Source of the DNA: Rhexocercosporidium sp. MPI-PUGE-AT-0058
Lineage: Eukaryota; Ascomycota; Leotiomycetes; Helotiales
Assembly: GCA_020746875.1 (NCBI GenBank)
Contig: JAGTJL010000007.1
Span: 372,001-436,000 of the forward strand
Length of the DNA stretch: 64,000 nucleotides
Direction: 5' to 3'
Of the stretch, positions 35,208 through 47,205 are shown one piece after another. Both the position numbers and the translations under genes were made by a program. The notes beneath the pieces were generated by a model. It was given only the letters and a program-made list of their open reading frames with translations, had not been told where the DNA came from and did not search any database. Position 1 is the stretch's first letter; each line of letters begins with the position of its first letter.

Positions 35208-36089
35208 CTATTAAGGTCGCTGACTCGCTGTCAGTTGACAAGTTACCACAATTTCTGCTTCCTGCACAGTTCTCCCATAGTGATTTGGCGCATATAGAAA
35301 TTTATCCTCCATCACCCATCTCTTGGGTCCAGCTTGATGTCCCGCGCTGCTTTTGTTTGGATCCTCGTACTCTTGCGAAGAATTAAATCAGATTGTCTGC
35401 AAATTTGTAAGCGTCAAATAGACCGCTGACCATGGTTTCTCAGTGAGGATTTGTTAATAATGTTGTTTCTGTTGTCAAGATAACTGGAAATTCCTGTTAG
35501 CAAAGCCGTAACCTTGTCAATTTAGGTAGAACCAGAAACTCGAGAGTTCTTCGAGACGTAGAATTAGCTCTATCCACGTCCCAAGCTAGGAATCCGACTG
35601 ACTTACGTATGCATTAACTCACACATTAGTTATCCTCGGCATATTTTGCTCAAAGTTGCAATCGCCCACTGCAGATAGAACGGCCATTTATTCATCTTTG
35701 CATTCTCATCCCCCACCCCCAGGACTCCCAGCTCTCTTGCCCTACCAACTCACCCTCACCTCAGGCATTAGAATGGCCAGAGATTTTGTTCAAAACATTG
35801 GATGTTCATTTCAACTCTACGGTAAACACCTCGAGTATGCACATGCAACAATTCCATGCCACCAGGCATTCCATCCCTCCAGGCCACACAAATGAACCCG
35901 TGGAAGCCAGATGATAAATCGTGCTTTCTAAACACAACGGTCAGACCCATGCACCCCTCGCTACCAACCATTTTTTTATCGAAAAACGCAACGCAACGCC
36001 AACCCATCCATACTCCATGCTGAATGAGCCGCTCCAGTCTCAATATTCTAACAAAACTCCTCCCAATGGTAATTATGACGACGCTGAGT
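34054..36089. other. Intergenic, about 2 kb, with a compound microsatellite
   Basis: Convergent region between the oxidase (plus) and ITC1 (minus). Apart from the CT/GT microsatellite near 35.2 kb I see only short frames without motifs. Confidence 0.5.
35159..35207 (+). repeat. Compound dinucleotide microsatellite (CT)16(GT)8
   Basis: Sixteen perfect CT units run directly into about eight GT units. It is likely to vary in length between strains. Confidence 0.95.
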
Positions 36090-39000
36090 CTAAAAGTTGT
36101 AGCGCGAGCCTTGACGACCAGTGCCCTTTTCCTTCTTGCCCTTGGCTTCGCTTCTAGTTTGACGCTCCTCCTCAACGACGGGCGGTGGAGGTGGTGCGGC
36201 CTTCTTTGCCGGCTTGCGTGCGCGAGGTTGCTCGGAGTGTAAGTGGCCAATCTTATCGATTGCTGTTCCATTGTGCCATGCGAGACATCTGTGAGCAGTG
36301 AGATCGACATGTTGATCCTTCTTGCGTGTTGACATGCGCTTTGGTCCTGAATCAATCGACTTGTCTTCGGTCGGATTGAGATACTCGTTGCGCTTCTTCA
36401 TGTTGTTGATGATCCTATCTCGGTACAGTTTGATCTCCTTACTGAATTTTATCTCGTTCTTTCCGCGAACGTCCAACCATTTAATCAGAGCATCAACTTC
36501 CTCCGGCTGGTCGTAGTACCCCCATTGGTGAGCGTTGAAAACAGGAGTGGGTCCGTCCTCGAGCTTCTTTCGCTCGGGAACTGTCATGTTGAACTTTGCC
36601 TTGTACTCGTTCTGCCATTCCGGCTTCATGTCGATGAAACCCTCTCGCTCAATCTCATCCGGTCCTTGAACCCAGATGCGACCATTGGCGTATCCGGCAT
36701 CGGCAGTTGAGCTGTCTGGCATACCTGTATATGGCATACCGTTGCGCTCAAACCAGTAGTAACGATTCCAGAATCTATCCTTGCCAAGGACAAGAGTTCT
36801 CGGACAATTATTCTCCCGAAGATCGTTATCGAGAACGGCGATTTCTTCCTCTTCTTCCTTGATTAAGTCTTCTTTTTTCTGAATATCCTTCAAAAGCTTT
36901 GTAAACTGTTTTGACTGCTTCGGAACCTTCGCCTCGGCTTCGGCCTTTTCTTTCTTTTCCTGTTGAGCTTCACGCTTGCGCTTTCTCTCCGCTGCTCGGT
37001 CCAGACCACGACGTAAAGAGCGGCCTGATTTAGGATCGTCATCGGTGTCCATAATGTCCTCATCAACCGAGTCATGAACCTCGTCGACAGGTGGAGCCTC
37101 AGTCATGCTGACATCGCCATTCACTTGGGTATGATCTGGAACAGGAGATGGTGGCATATTGGCTGGAAGTAGAATCTTCCTCTCCTCGTTCAATAAACGA
37201 AGCTCCTCGGCTCTGATCAATGTTAGACATGGAAATTCGATCGAAGAGAAACACGTGATAACTTACAATTCCTTCTTTCTTCTCTGGTGATTGATCTTCT
37301 CCTTCCGATAACTAGTCATTTCCTCGGCGCACTCCTCCATGTATGCTCGGATAGCCTTTGTTTCGGCCGTAAGCATGCAGACAATTTGGAGAGCCTGGAT
37401 TCGAAGATTGACGTCGAGCTTGGCGTACTGCTGGCGGGTGGTTTCCGGCGTAGGATCCATGTCGAGAGGCGCGAGTTCCTTCAATAATGTCTCGCAAGTT
37501 TCAAAATGGCGAGGATTCTTCGAAAGTTGATGTAACAGACCAACCATGATAAATTGCCATCCACCATTCTTGAAATCACGCTTTCTCAGACGGTCCATCC
37601 AGCCGACCTCCAGTTGCATCTCAGCTGCTCGGTGAGTAAACTTCGGCTCAGGTGTTTGTTCCTTCACTGGTTCCGGTTCTGCCTTTAGTGCTTCTGCCTC
37701 CGCCTTTGCCAAGCTGCTCCTGGTAGCTCGTCCCCTGGGCTTTGGTTCCGGTTCCGGGGTAGGGGTCGGAGGCGCACTGGCTTCAGCATCAGAATCCTCG
37801 TCCTCACTATCTTCATCCATGTCAGGTAACTGAACATGAACTTTTCCGCCATCCGCTTCCGAGCTGACAAGAATTTTCAGAGCTGCACAGTGTACCTCAA
37901 CGAACAACTCGCAATCGACATCCTCCGAGGTAAATTGCATGGCCTCAACGAAATCGTCAAAAGTAAAAGAATCCAACTTAAAGACTTCACAGTAGACATT
38001 CAAAGTATCCCATGTCTCCAGAAGAGGTCCAACGGATTTCATGAGGATACCATTTCCTTCGCCTTTGGTTTTTCCATCATCCAGAGGTGTATCTTGAGAG
38101 AAGTACTTGAGTGCTGGCTTCATTGGTGGATTATGTCGTAGAATAACTTGCAAGTCCTCAATTGGATATTTAATTGGTGGAGGTGGCGGAGGAGCTGGTG
38201 GTAGCGAAGCAAGTTGTTGGAATGTAAATGCCTGATTGTGAAATTGGTGTTGATGAGGACCCGGATGATGTGGTGGGCCGACAGCTTGGAATGTGTGAGA
38301 TACGTATGGAGGTTGAGGATAATATGGGGGAGGATTCTGATGATTTGGAATTGGAGCATAATTCAAGAACGTTTGCTGCTTACTCTTGGCCAGCTGCTGA
38401 CCTTGTTGCTGCTTGCTCTTGTGGCTCTTCGGGGCGGGTTTCAACTCTGGAAGTCGGGGTCCATTTCCTTGAAAGCTTCCAACCATTCCATCGTAGTCTG
38501 GAGCATGCTTTTGTTGGGCCTGCTTTTGCTTTCGTTCCGCAGCCTTGCTCTCATAGCGAAGATGTGGTGGAACTCGGGTGTCGATATGGTAGATTACTGC
38601 AACCTCGGGTTTGACTAACCAAGGTGCACCGGTCCATGCTTCTCTAGTAACAGTCTTCTTGATGAATGAGCGTAGAACCTGCTTCGTGAAGATCTTGCGA
38701 TCTCGGGTAATATGCGCATCGTCCACCACAGCTTCCTCAGTCGGGCGATTGTCGAGGCTGACGAAGTATCTCGAGAAAGGCGGGTTGACAGTACCATCCG
38801 GGAGTTGCTTCGGGCCAAAACGTGTCTTGTCTCTGACAATTCCTGTAAGTCTCTCGCCCGTCACCACATGTACGGTCACAGCCTCGCCCGGGTAGTAATC
38901 GGAGCGGAACTCGTCGTAAATGAGGTCGACAAGAGTATCGATTCGGGAAATAGTTTGAAATTGTACTCGTCGTAGAATTGGGTCTTTGAGTGCTTCCGGG

Positions 39001-39500
39001 AATGCCTCCTCAACTTCTTGTGCGCCAGCTAGCTGGAGGATGTTAGTTGCGCCTGGCCGCGAAAATCCTTGAAAATTTCCTTACCTCACTCTTCAGAGCC
39101 TCGAAAAAGGACAGTCCAGAATGGCCAGTAATTTGACATATAAATCGGCGCTGTAGTATGTTAGAGTGTATCTGCGACGCGTCTAGGCTGTGGTGTTGCT
39201 AACCTGCTTGTAAAAGTCGATTCTGGGGCAACGTTAGCAAAGTGATAATAACTGAAGCCTGGGGACATACCTTGCCAGATATTGCTCGTAGTCCGTAAAG
39301 ATCTCTCTTGTCTGGTTGATCATCCACACCTGTACCCCATATCAGCACTTGCGCCGCTCCCCATAGCAGGTATTCCTACCTCGGTGTCATCACTCTCAAC
39401 TGGCGGAGGGGACATGTACTGAACGGGCTTCCGCTTGAAGAGAACCTATAGTTATTAGCATATATCTTCGAGGTAGCCGGAAGGGGCGGGTTCGTACCAT
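36090..39500 (-). CDS. ITC1: ITC1-type subunit of the ISWI (ISW2) chromatin remodeller, WAC-DDT-WHIM protein
   Basis: Partner of the ISWI ATPase in a nucleosome-spacing complex, related to metazoan ACF1/BAZ proteins. Seven exons, 39500-39498, 39445-39380, 39329-39271, 39222-39204, 39150-39085, 39032-37267 and 37212-36090, join in phase to 1033 residues. The N-terminal WAC domain begins VLFKRKPVQYMSPPP and includes REIFTDYEQYLARIDFYKQ. The DDT region lies in the middle of the long sixth exon (WDTLNVYCEVFKLDSFTFDD). The WHIM motifs follow: VGWMDRLRKRDFKNGG, GKDRFWNRYYWFERNGMPYTG, and WGYYDQPEEVDALIKWLDVRG. The C-terminus is basic and Pro-rich. No bromodomain or PHD is present, as in yeast Itc1. 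The first coding exon is only the ATG. Confidence 0.9.
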
Positions 39501-41639
39501 CTTATCGGCTTCTTGCGTTCAAAGAACGCTGACCGTGCTCGGGGAACCTGGGTTTAAGTGGAATGTCAGACTCGATGTACCCTTCCGCAGAACTGATATC
39601 TTGCTCTGTGGGGCTTTTTGGCCGTAGGAAAGATGGTATAAGTGAATGGGGGATCGATTCGAGAGTGGGAGTGAGTCGCAAGGGAGTGCCCAGGCTTGAT
39701 TGCGTAGCCCTGGGGTTGTATATCAAGTAGCACTTACAGATGGAGGCTCTCGACGCGTCAGTGGTCCTCGAAGATACTGAGGAAAGGCGCATACAGTTAT
39801 TGGTCTTGAATGGTGGGATTGATGCTGGGTGCTGGTGGTTGTTCACGACGCGTAGGGTGGTGGGTTGAAGAAGGAGGAGGAAGAGTTTTGGACTTTGGGC
39901 CCATCGGGAGGCATACACATTGCGCTTGACCGCATTGGTCATAAGTAGGGCGGGAGTGTAGGGCGGGATGCCGCTCGTTTATTTTGGAGGTGGAGAGAAG
40001 TCCAGCACAAGGAACCCTACCCAAATCACCTCCCCCTCGCCCGAGATCAAGAACAACGCATATATCCCACGATTTCTTGCGCATATTGTAGATCTAGACG
40101 AGCTCTCTCGATTGAGTACTCATTTGTCTATTTTTGATGACTTGCACTACGTGGTATGCGGTTTCTAAATAAATAGGAAGAGATAGCCACATTTTGAGAA
40201 ATCATCCTCGAATTTGCACTCAGGGGTACCTACCAATTGCACGATATTCTATGTGTCTATGACGCGATTCTAATGTCACATAAACTTCCGGTAGTTTCAA
40301 AGATGCCATAAATACGATGAAGAGATACGGTTGTTGATGCTCTAGAGTGCTGGTCTGTAGTGTTGACGCCGCAAGGGGTCCTCGCATCAGCTCAGGGGTT
40401 CTCGTTTAACGAGTCGGCATTTTATTATGTTATTATAGACCGAGCGCATTGATTCTTGATCTTCTCCTGTCCTGTTTGGATGTAGATACTCGATAGTCTG
40501 TCAACTACTCGACATGCGTTCAGGCTGACTCTGCTCCTCGGGCCCGGGCATCTCCTGCCAGCAAGCCAGCAATTGCCCTCGCTTGAGCGACCTGGGCTAG
40601 CGCAACACGTGACTTGATCCAGTCTCGCGAGTTGCTGGGTCTCCACAGATTTCCTTGTCGTGCTCACCGACTCCTTTCAAAGTTCAAGGAATCTGAATTC
40701 TGGGCGTTTTCATCTCTCGCTCACACGAGTGCTACAATCAGTAATATAGGTCGACTGGGTTTCTTGATCCACTCGCTTACCCCAATTCCAGGCGCTGTGC
40801 CGAGGACAGTCTACGATGATTAAGCTTCAGACCTTCCGCCATTCCGAGGACGCTTTCCATCTGTGAAGTAGCCTACAGATCGGTCCGCAGACGTTTTAAT
40901 TATCAATGAAACTGCGTTTATTCGAGTTTTGGGATGTTCAGGGATGCATTTCAATTGGAATGGGATTTGTTTACTTTCATTTCTGTCTAGATCGCTTAGT
41001 CGTGTTTTCGAATATGTTCGATTTTCCTGGAACTTCCACCCCGGTTGACTGAAATTTGCAGAGCACTTTCCATCTAGGTCGCGATGGTGGTAATAAGAGT
41101 ACATTATAGGTAGTTGTGTGTGATTCAATCACGATTTCACGATTTCCATATAGGACCTTTGAGAGTTTTCGCTTGAGCGACCTGCATCGTCGAGAGAATC
41201 ACTAGAACCAGTTTCCACCAATGTCCGATTTCAGTCACAGCCAAATCGTCTGTAAATATATACACAAGTTAAGTCACATCCAGGAGAGTACGTTGAGACT
41301 AGCACTTGTAATTCCCACCGCTCGTCTTGGCTCCTTGAGGGTTTTTGTATTTTAAGGCAATGAACTGTAGAAGCAACTCGGTGAGCCGACCACATCCCAC
41401 CACGTCAAATTGCGATGCAATAAATCTATGCTAGTGCTTCACATCAACGTAAATCGTATAAAATAAACCATCCTAAAAGTCAATGGGAGTCTCACAATTG
41501 CTGGGGTGCTGCCCGGAACACTTTCGCGAGATAAATTCGGCGCTGCCAATTCCCTCATCACCGTCAATCACATCAATCACCTCCTTCATGACCTTATGGA
41601 TGGAAATTAGCCCGTGACTTGAAAGTAGAGTATTGCAGA
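39501..41639. other. Gene-poor tract, about 2.1 kb
   Basis: ITC1 promoter on the left. The remaining sequence has only short frames (39502-40084 minus, 40425-40667 minus, 40820-41128 minus) without motifs or plausible splicing. Confidence 0.45.
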
Positions 41640-42171
41640 GGCACATCAACCGGGGATAACAGCTGGCACAAGGCTCGAAGAACGGTATCGAGTCATCCGA
41701 GGCTCAGGAGACTCCGCCGACGCTGCTCCACGGCCATGGAGAATACCGAAAGTAGGTCGGTCTCTCATTAGCTCTCTACCATCCGACTAACATCTTGCTT
41801 AAATATGCCACAGCCATATGGTGAACTCGAGGTCACTCGCAGCTCAATATGTGGCATTGCAGCATGAGTGAATTACGAGTACCACGTGTTCGCTCAGCGT
41901 AGCCTTGTTGCGCAGACTATACAGCCCCACTGCTGAATACGAAATAGAACGGGTGCAGCATTGAAAGCATATCGGAACGAGATACTCGAAGGGCTAGAAA
42001 ACGTCGCCGTCGACTGGCGCTACCCGTCTCTCAGCCTACTGGACCATGGCAAGCCTCAAGACCATCACAGATGATCCCACTGTAGTTCAGTCTCTTTTGA
42101 CAGCAATGCTACTTCTCAAACTTCGAAAAGGAAGGCCAAAACTGCTAGATTCTCATCTTGACAACCATTGA
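41640..42171 (+). pseudogene. Decayed gene, family not recognised
   Basis: Coding-like pieces follow one another on the plus strand in a gene-like order but different frames. First comes AQGSKNGIESSEAQETPPTL up to a typical GTAGGT...CTAAC...CACAG intron (41752-41810). Splicing continues RNHMVNSRSLAAQYVALQHE, then a TGA stop, then the same frame resumes as LYSPTAEYEIERVQH. A one-base shift gives ALKAYRNEILEGLENVAVDW, and a further shift gives TITDDPTVVQSLLTAMLLLK, ending LDNH and a stop. The coiled-coil character and the good intron suggest a real gene that lost function. I cannot name the family. Confidence 0.5.
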
Positions 42172-44080
42172 AAGCTTGACAACAGTGTCACAACGCGAGC
42201 TCAAAGCACATGAGTCACTCGTCCGATCACCCACGGAGATGTAATCAGGTAAAGGAAAGGATAAACAACGATGGGCTTTCGAAGACGTTATTGGGGAATG
42301 GGGTGGAAGGGGGGTTATGAATATCGGCTTCTAGTAGCTTATGTCTTCGATGTTCATTTTCGAAGCATTCTGCTTCTCCTTCTTAATTTCGAGTCGCAGC
42401 TACTTATGCGATGCAGGAGACATGAGCGACCTCTAGATTTTGAGCTGTTGCCTAAAGGGAAGTCGCCGAGCTGTACAAATCAACTTTTGTAGAAATGGGA
42501 CGATATTTGGGGAGTCAATATTCGATTTAAACCATAAGCAAGCGCATCGAGGTCGCCCGCAGCCGCGTAAACTCAGAGTTGAAAGATTGGTCAAATGAGG
42601 GAATTCGATTCAACCGTAGGATCTGACAACATGGGAAGTTTGAATGGTACGCTGATCTGTCCATGCACGAATCTCCTTCCCCAAGCGGATACCCTGCTGA
42701 ATAGATCGCGGCCCGAGGCTGGGAGTACGACAGATGAGATTCCAAAGCCGAAGATCTCATTAGAGGGTTCTTCAGCAGGACAGGGAAAATGCACCCCAGC
42801 CAGCGAAGCACCGGAAGACACTTCTTCCAGCTCAGCCTGATCCTTCGGGTATCCACAGATTGGTGCATTCCGTTCGCCTTGCCCTGAAACAAAAGAAATG
42901 CAAGCCTCACCCCAGCTCAACCGTGAACCTCGTCATACCATTCTCACGTGATCTTCAATCAACTGGCTGCATTCCTCCCCTGACCTCTAGGAGTCTAGCT
43001 ACCTACCACACAACAGACCTTCAAAGCTGCTAAGCACGCGCGATACTAAGCCAGAGATTGTTTCGTTTCCTCCTCAACAGCCGTAAATCGGAGAAATAAC
43101 AGCACGTTTCAGGCCTCACAAACAATCGCGAAATGATTGGATGCAAGAGAACGGCGGGACCGCTGGTTATTTAAGCGCGCGTGTTATTTTCGATCGTCCT
43201 GCCGCCAGCAAACAAAAGTCTATTTCGATCGCGGCCCCTCTTCCATCTTCCAAGCCTCGCTTGTTTCATGATTTATTCATAGATTTTCCCGCATCCGGTT
43301 GTAGGTCTGGCTTGTGCACCTCATTTCTCATCTGCCACGTCGAACAGCAGAAGTGGTCTTTGTTGTTCAATAACACAATATGATATTGCGATGTCATGAC
43401 AACGCAAACAAAGAAAGGATACCATTTGATGTTGCCCCTTGAGTGCGGGGTTGATGGAATGTGTCATGTCATCTTCATGATGTTGGATGGGACGAACCTA
43501 CTCAATGATGTTTCCGTACCTCTCCCTCTCTATGGATCCTTTCAAGTCCTCTTTTTCTTTCACCAGCAATATCAGTTATCATACTGAGATGATCTAATCC
43601 TGGAGGCTACAGGCAAGTAGCCGGCCACTCTAATGGCCTGTTCAAATGTTCAGTCATCGGGTCTCACCATTTCCGGCGATAAAGACAAAGCACCCCTGAA
43701 TAAGCCACAGCACCCACACCATCAGGCTGTGCTGCGCACTGTACCGCACAAGCGAGCGCTACCACCCAGCCATGCATTTCATTTTGCTGCAGCATTTCTC
43801 GAAAATAATCCCTGGAGGGCCTGCGACTTTTTATTTTAAATCTCACTGCCTTGTTGGTATGGGACCTCCTTTCATTCCAGAAGCGTTTGTTCCGGTGTAT
43901 AAAGGAAAGTCCTTGACCCAAGAATAATTCTCTCATTCCCACTCATATCAACATCCACTCATACCAAACACCCATTCACACACTCAACGACTCGCTCTCG
44001 CTTCTAATACTACAGAGCCTATTTATCAAAGCTTGATTTCTTTCATTGTCTTCAGCAATAATACCTATCCTCTCGCAATA
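42172..44080. other. Gene-poor tract, about 1.9 kb
   Basis: No gene is supported. The right end (about 43.9-44.08 kb) is the promoter and CT-rich leader of the cupredoxin gene. Confidence 0.45.
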
Positions 44081-44949
44081 ATGTATTTCTCATCTACTCT
44101 CCTCACTCTTGCTGCTATTGCAGCTACTGCCAGCGCACAAGAAGGGACAACCATTCAAGTCACAGTCGGCAAAGGCGGTCTCGTGTACACACCAAATGAC
44201 ATCAAAGCCGAGATCGGTACTAACATCGAGTTTTCCTTCTTTCCCAAGGTTTGTTTTGCCATCACTCCTATCATACACAAACATAATCTAACCCACCTCA
44301 GAACCACACCGTAACACAATCGTCCTTCAAAGACCCCTGCCACCCTCTCGAGAACGGCTTCTTCTCCTCCTTCGTGCCAACGGCCAACTCTCCTTCCGGC
44401 AGCACATTTACCATCACCGTCAAAGACACCAAGCCTATTTGGCTTTACTGTGGACAAGGCAACCATTGCCAGACCGGCATGGTAGCCGCAATCAACGCCC
44501 CCTCAACAGGCAACACATTCGAAGCCTTCGCACTCTTGGCTAAGAATGCCACTGCATCGACCTCTCCTCCTGGAGGAGCAGCGGGCGGTATCTTGAAGCT
44601 CGCTGGTGCTGCTGATTCTTCTTCATCAGCCTCGGCATCGGCCTCGGGGTCCGCTTCAGGCTTCAGCACGATCTCTACCACGCGGACTGTGCAGACGACT
44701 GTCACGGCTACCATTACTGCTGTCGTGACCAAGGATGGAAGCACTTATTCCACCACCTACCCAAGCACCTACGGAACTACATACACTACTGCTGTCCCTG
44801 GGACGACTATCGCCGTTGCGGCGAGCGGAAGCAGCACTTCGACTTCTACTTCCGCTTCGGCGAGCATTACTGGGAATTCGGCTGCTGGGCTTGCTGTCAA
44901 TGGTGGCATGGCTGGTGTGATCCTGATCGCTGGCTTGGCTATGTTGTGA
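44081..44949 (+). CDS. Secreted GPI-type cupredoxin (plastocyanin-like, Ser/Thr-rich)
   Basis: Fungal extracellular serine-rich protein with a single blue-copper-like domain, probably held at the cell surface by a GPI anchor; redox role not established. Exons 44081-44248 and 44302-44949 give 271 residues. The signal peptide is MYFSSTLLTLAAIAATASAQ. The domain starts IQVTVGKGGLVYTPNDIKAE. The likely copper ligands are the His of NHTVTQSSF just after the splice and the Cys, His and Met in LYCGQGNHCQTGM (about residues 115-127). A Ser/Ala/Thr-rich stalk follows (about 160-250), then a small-residue omega-site region and the hydrophobic tail AGVILIAGLAML, as in GPI proteins. The single intron is 53 bp. 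Confidence 0.92.
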
Positions 44950-45975
44950 TCTGTTTGTGATAGATGGAGTTAGGGTTCCTTTCAAAATGTAGTATTTTGG
45001 GTGGCATTTGTCTAGGTGTTTAGTTAGACTTATGCATCAAGTCGGGGTTAGACAGCGAAGGATTAAAATTGTACCAGTAGCTAGCAGGATCGCCATATAC
45101 CAATATTTGACTTCGATTTTAACTCGCTTTTCAGTCTTCTTCTCTTCATATCAATCTTCCGTATGAAGAGTGGCCATGCACTCCGCGCAAACATGCGGGG
45201 ATATATATTAAACCTATAGATAAAGCGCAATCTGCTCTACAACAATATCTTCTATAAATGATTTCGTCTCTTCTATGTCCATCACAACAGTCTTGCGGAG
45301 CCACATCATTGGTCGGTTGTGTACATGTAGCTGTTTTGGCGCCCGATTCAATTGAATCCTGCTCGGAATTGGGGAATGATTTAGACATACCGAAGACGCC
45401 ATGAGATGCGGAGCTTTCTGAAAATGAAGTATTTTGTAGATAAAACTCTTGCCTCGGTGGCAATGGTACAACTGTAGGCGGTAAGATTGAAGTGCAATAG
45501 TAGAGTGACGGGCTGGTATCGTACTGAATACACCCATTTCATTTAGAGTTATATGAGATTCACTACTAAAAAACTATGCTTTCTTAATGCGACCTTCTAT
45601 TACCATGCAACGACTTAGAGCTGGAGCTTGGTGCATAAAGCGGGCATCGCAGTCGATTTGTTTACTGCAACACAGCCACAATCGTACAGTACACTCATTG
45701 ACTAGTCGACAAACTTTGATGTAATTTGCGTCTCTGTCTATCACTCCTAGTCTAATATCTAACACTCCCTAGCAGCCTGGGAAGATAGTCAAACACTTCA
45801 TCTGATGCAATCCCAACAGGAGCTAGAATAGGCCATGGAACCTTACAAGCCCCAGAGTAACCTTTCCACCGATTCATGGCATTCTTGGATTTCTCATCTC
45901 CCACCCGACCGCGTACATTTAACAGCATCCAAGAACATGACAGGGGCACGGCTATCAGCAGCAGGAAGGTCAGCC
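44950..45975. other. Convergent intergenic region, about 1 kb
   Basis: Between the cupredoxin gene and the small secreted-protein candidate. Short frames at 45146-45765 on the minus strand show no motif. Confidence 0.45.
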
Positions 45976-46180
45976 TCAACCCTTACATCCATCATAACCC
46001 TGTATCAAAATGGCAAGAAGCCAGAAGGCGAGAAAGCAAACTCACACAATCCACACATGGGAATGGCCCCCTAGGAGTCACAAGTGGGGCACCATCGATA
46101 TCGAGCATGGGCGCCGGTCCTGCGTGCACGACGGCTAGGAAGGGGATGAGTGCGAGGAGGGTGGAGGATGAGAATTTCAT
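45976..46180 (-). CDS. Candidate small secreted cysteine-containing protein
   Basis: A 52-residue product from two exons, 46180-46046 and 45999-45976. The N-terminus MKFSSSTLLALIPFLAVVHA is a strong signal peptide with cleavage before GPAP. The mature part is short and ends GPFPCVDCGYDGCKG with three cysteines. The intron (46 bp) has a GTGAGT donor and GATACAG acceptor. Without splicing the frame continues to a 63-residue version ending SCHFDTGL. A second possible intron starting at GTAAGG inside the end of the protein would give a longer, different tail. The size fits fungal small secreted proteins, some of which act on hosts, but no family is recognised and no role is claimed. Confidence 0.5.
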
Positions 46181-47205
46181 TTTGGGTGGGTCGGTGGTGG
46201 TATGGGATTGGGATTTGAGGGAGCAGGATTGTTCTTGAAGGTGTTGGAGTGTTTGCTGGATGATTAGGAATGGGAGATATCTTCTGGATGAGTTTGAGGA
46301 TAGTGGATGATGATTTCCTATTCTCTTCACGCGGGGGATGAAAGGGTTTTATATCTTCCCCCTCATGTGCCTGCCCCTCTTAACACCTCCTCCTCCTCCT
46401 CGAACGCCAGACTATACATACTAGCGATCTTTATCGTCATTATACTGAGAACATACCAACGAGTTTCTCCTTGTCGTTCTCGACCTTCCTTTTTAGTTAT
46501 TCTTTGCGTGATTGCTGACTATCTCTCTCAGCTTCATCTGCGATCGGGACATTTCTGCACCTTGCAGTCCGCATGTCCATCACTCCTTGATCAAAGTAGA
46601 GCAAGTCCATTGGCATGAGAGGTTGCGAAACTCTTTCCAAAGTTTTCCTGTTTTAGTCAAGAGCTACCATGCTAGAACCAGAAGGCCAACATGCACATAT
46701 AGTACGCAATCACGGCAGCCCACGGCTGCAAGTCTTTGAGTCGTTCCGTCCCGCTGTCATAATTCTCCTCATGCAGGTCAGACTGAAGCTTATTTGCTGT
46801 CCGAAGAAGATGATTTTGCTTATGAGCTGACTACTCGATAAGCTTTGCGGAGAGTGGGCATATTTTGATACCCTATCTCTCTTCCGTCCCTTTACCTTCG
46901 CCGCTTATGCTGTAGCTCGTAACATTTTTTCGACCTTCCTCTTTGATACAACCTAGGTCGAAATGAAAAGGATAGTGAGGCCAGTAAGAACGAATATCTC
47001 GCATATTATATAATCTATGACAATTTAATTAGAATTGCAGCAAGACGAAACCGGAACTCCTGACTCTTGGGACTAAATTTCATGTTCTGTCGGCCGCGCG
47101 CTGTTAAACACCTGCCCGTCTTCGTATCTAACAAGATTCAAACCACTGCTACGACTTTTGCCTATTACTCCTCCATTCAGTTCCAAAGCATCTCAAAACC
47201 TACGC
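46181..47205. other. Intergenic, about 1 kb
   Basis: Promoter of the small secreted-protein candidate on the left, 3' flank of an MFS gene on the right. Contains a CTCCTCCTCCTC run near 46390. No gene is supported. Confidence 0.45.

Noticed and set aside
40579..41184. Exact 16-bp direct repeat TCGCTTGAGCGACCTG at 40579-40594 and 41169-41184
   Set aside because: One shared 16-mer in 64 kb is about what chance allows. It has no flanking similarity and no link to a gene.
42527..42920. Overlapping frames of about 80-127 codons on both strands
   Set aside because: No motif, no splice support, and the frames compete on opposite strands with similar quality.
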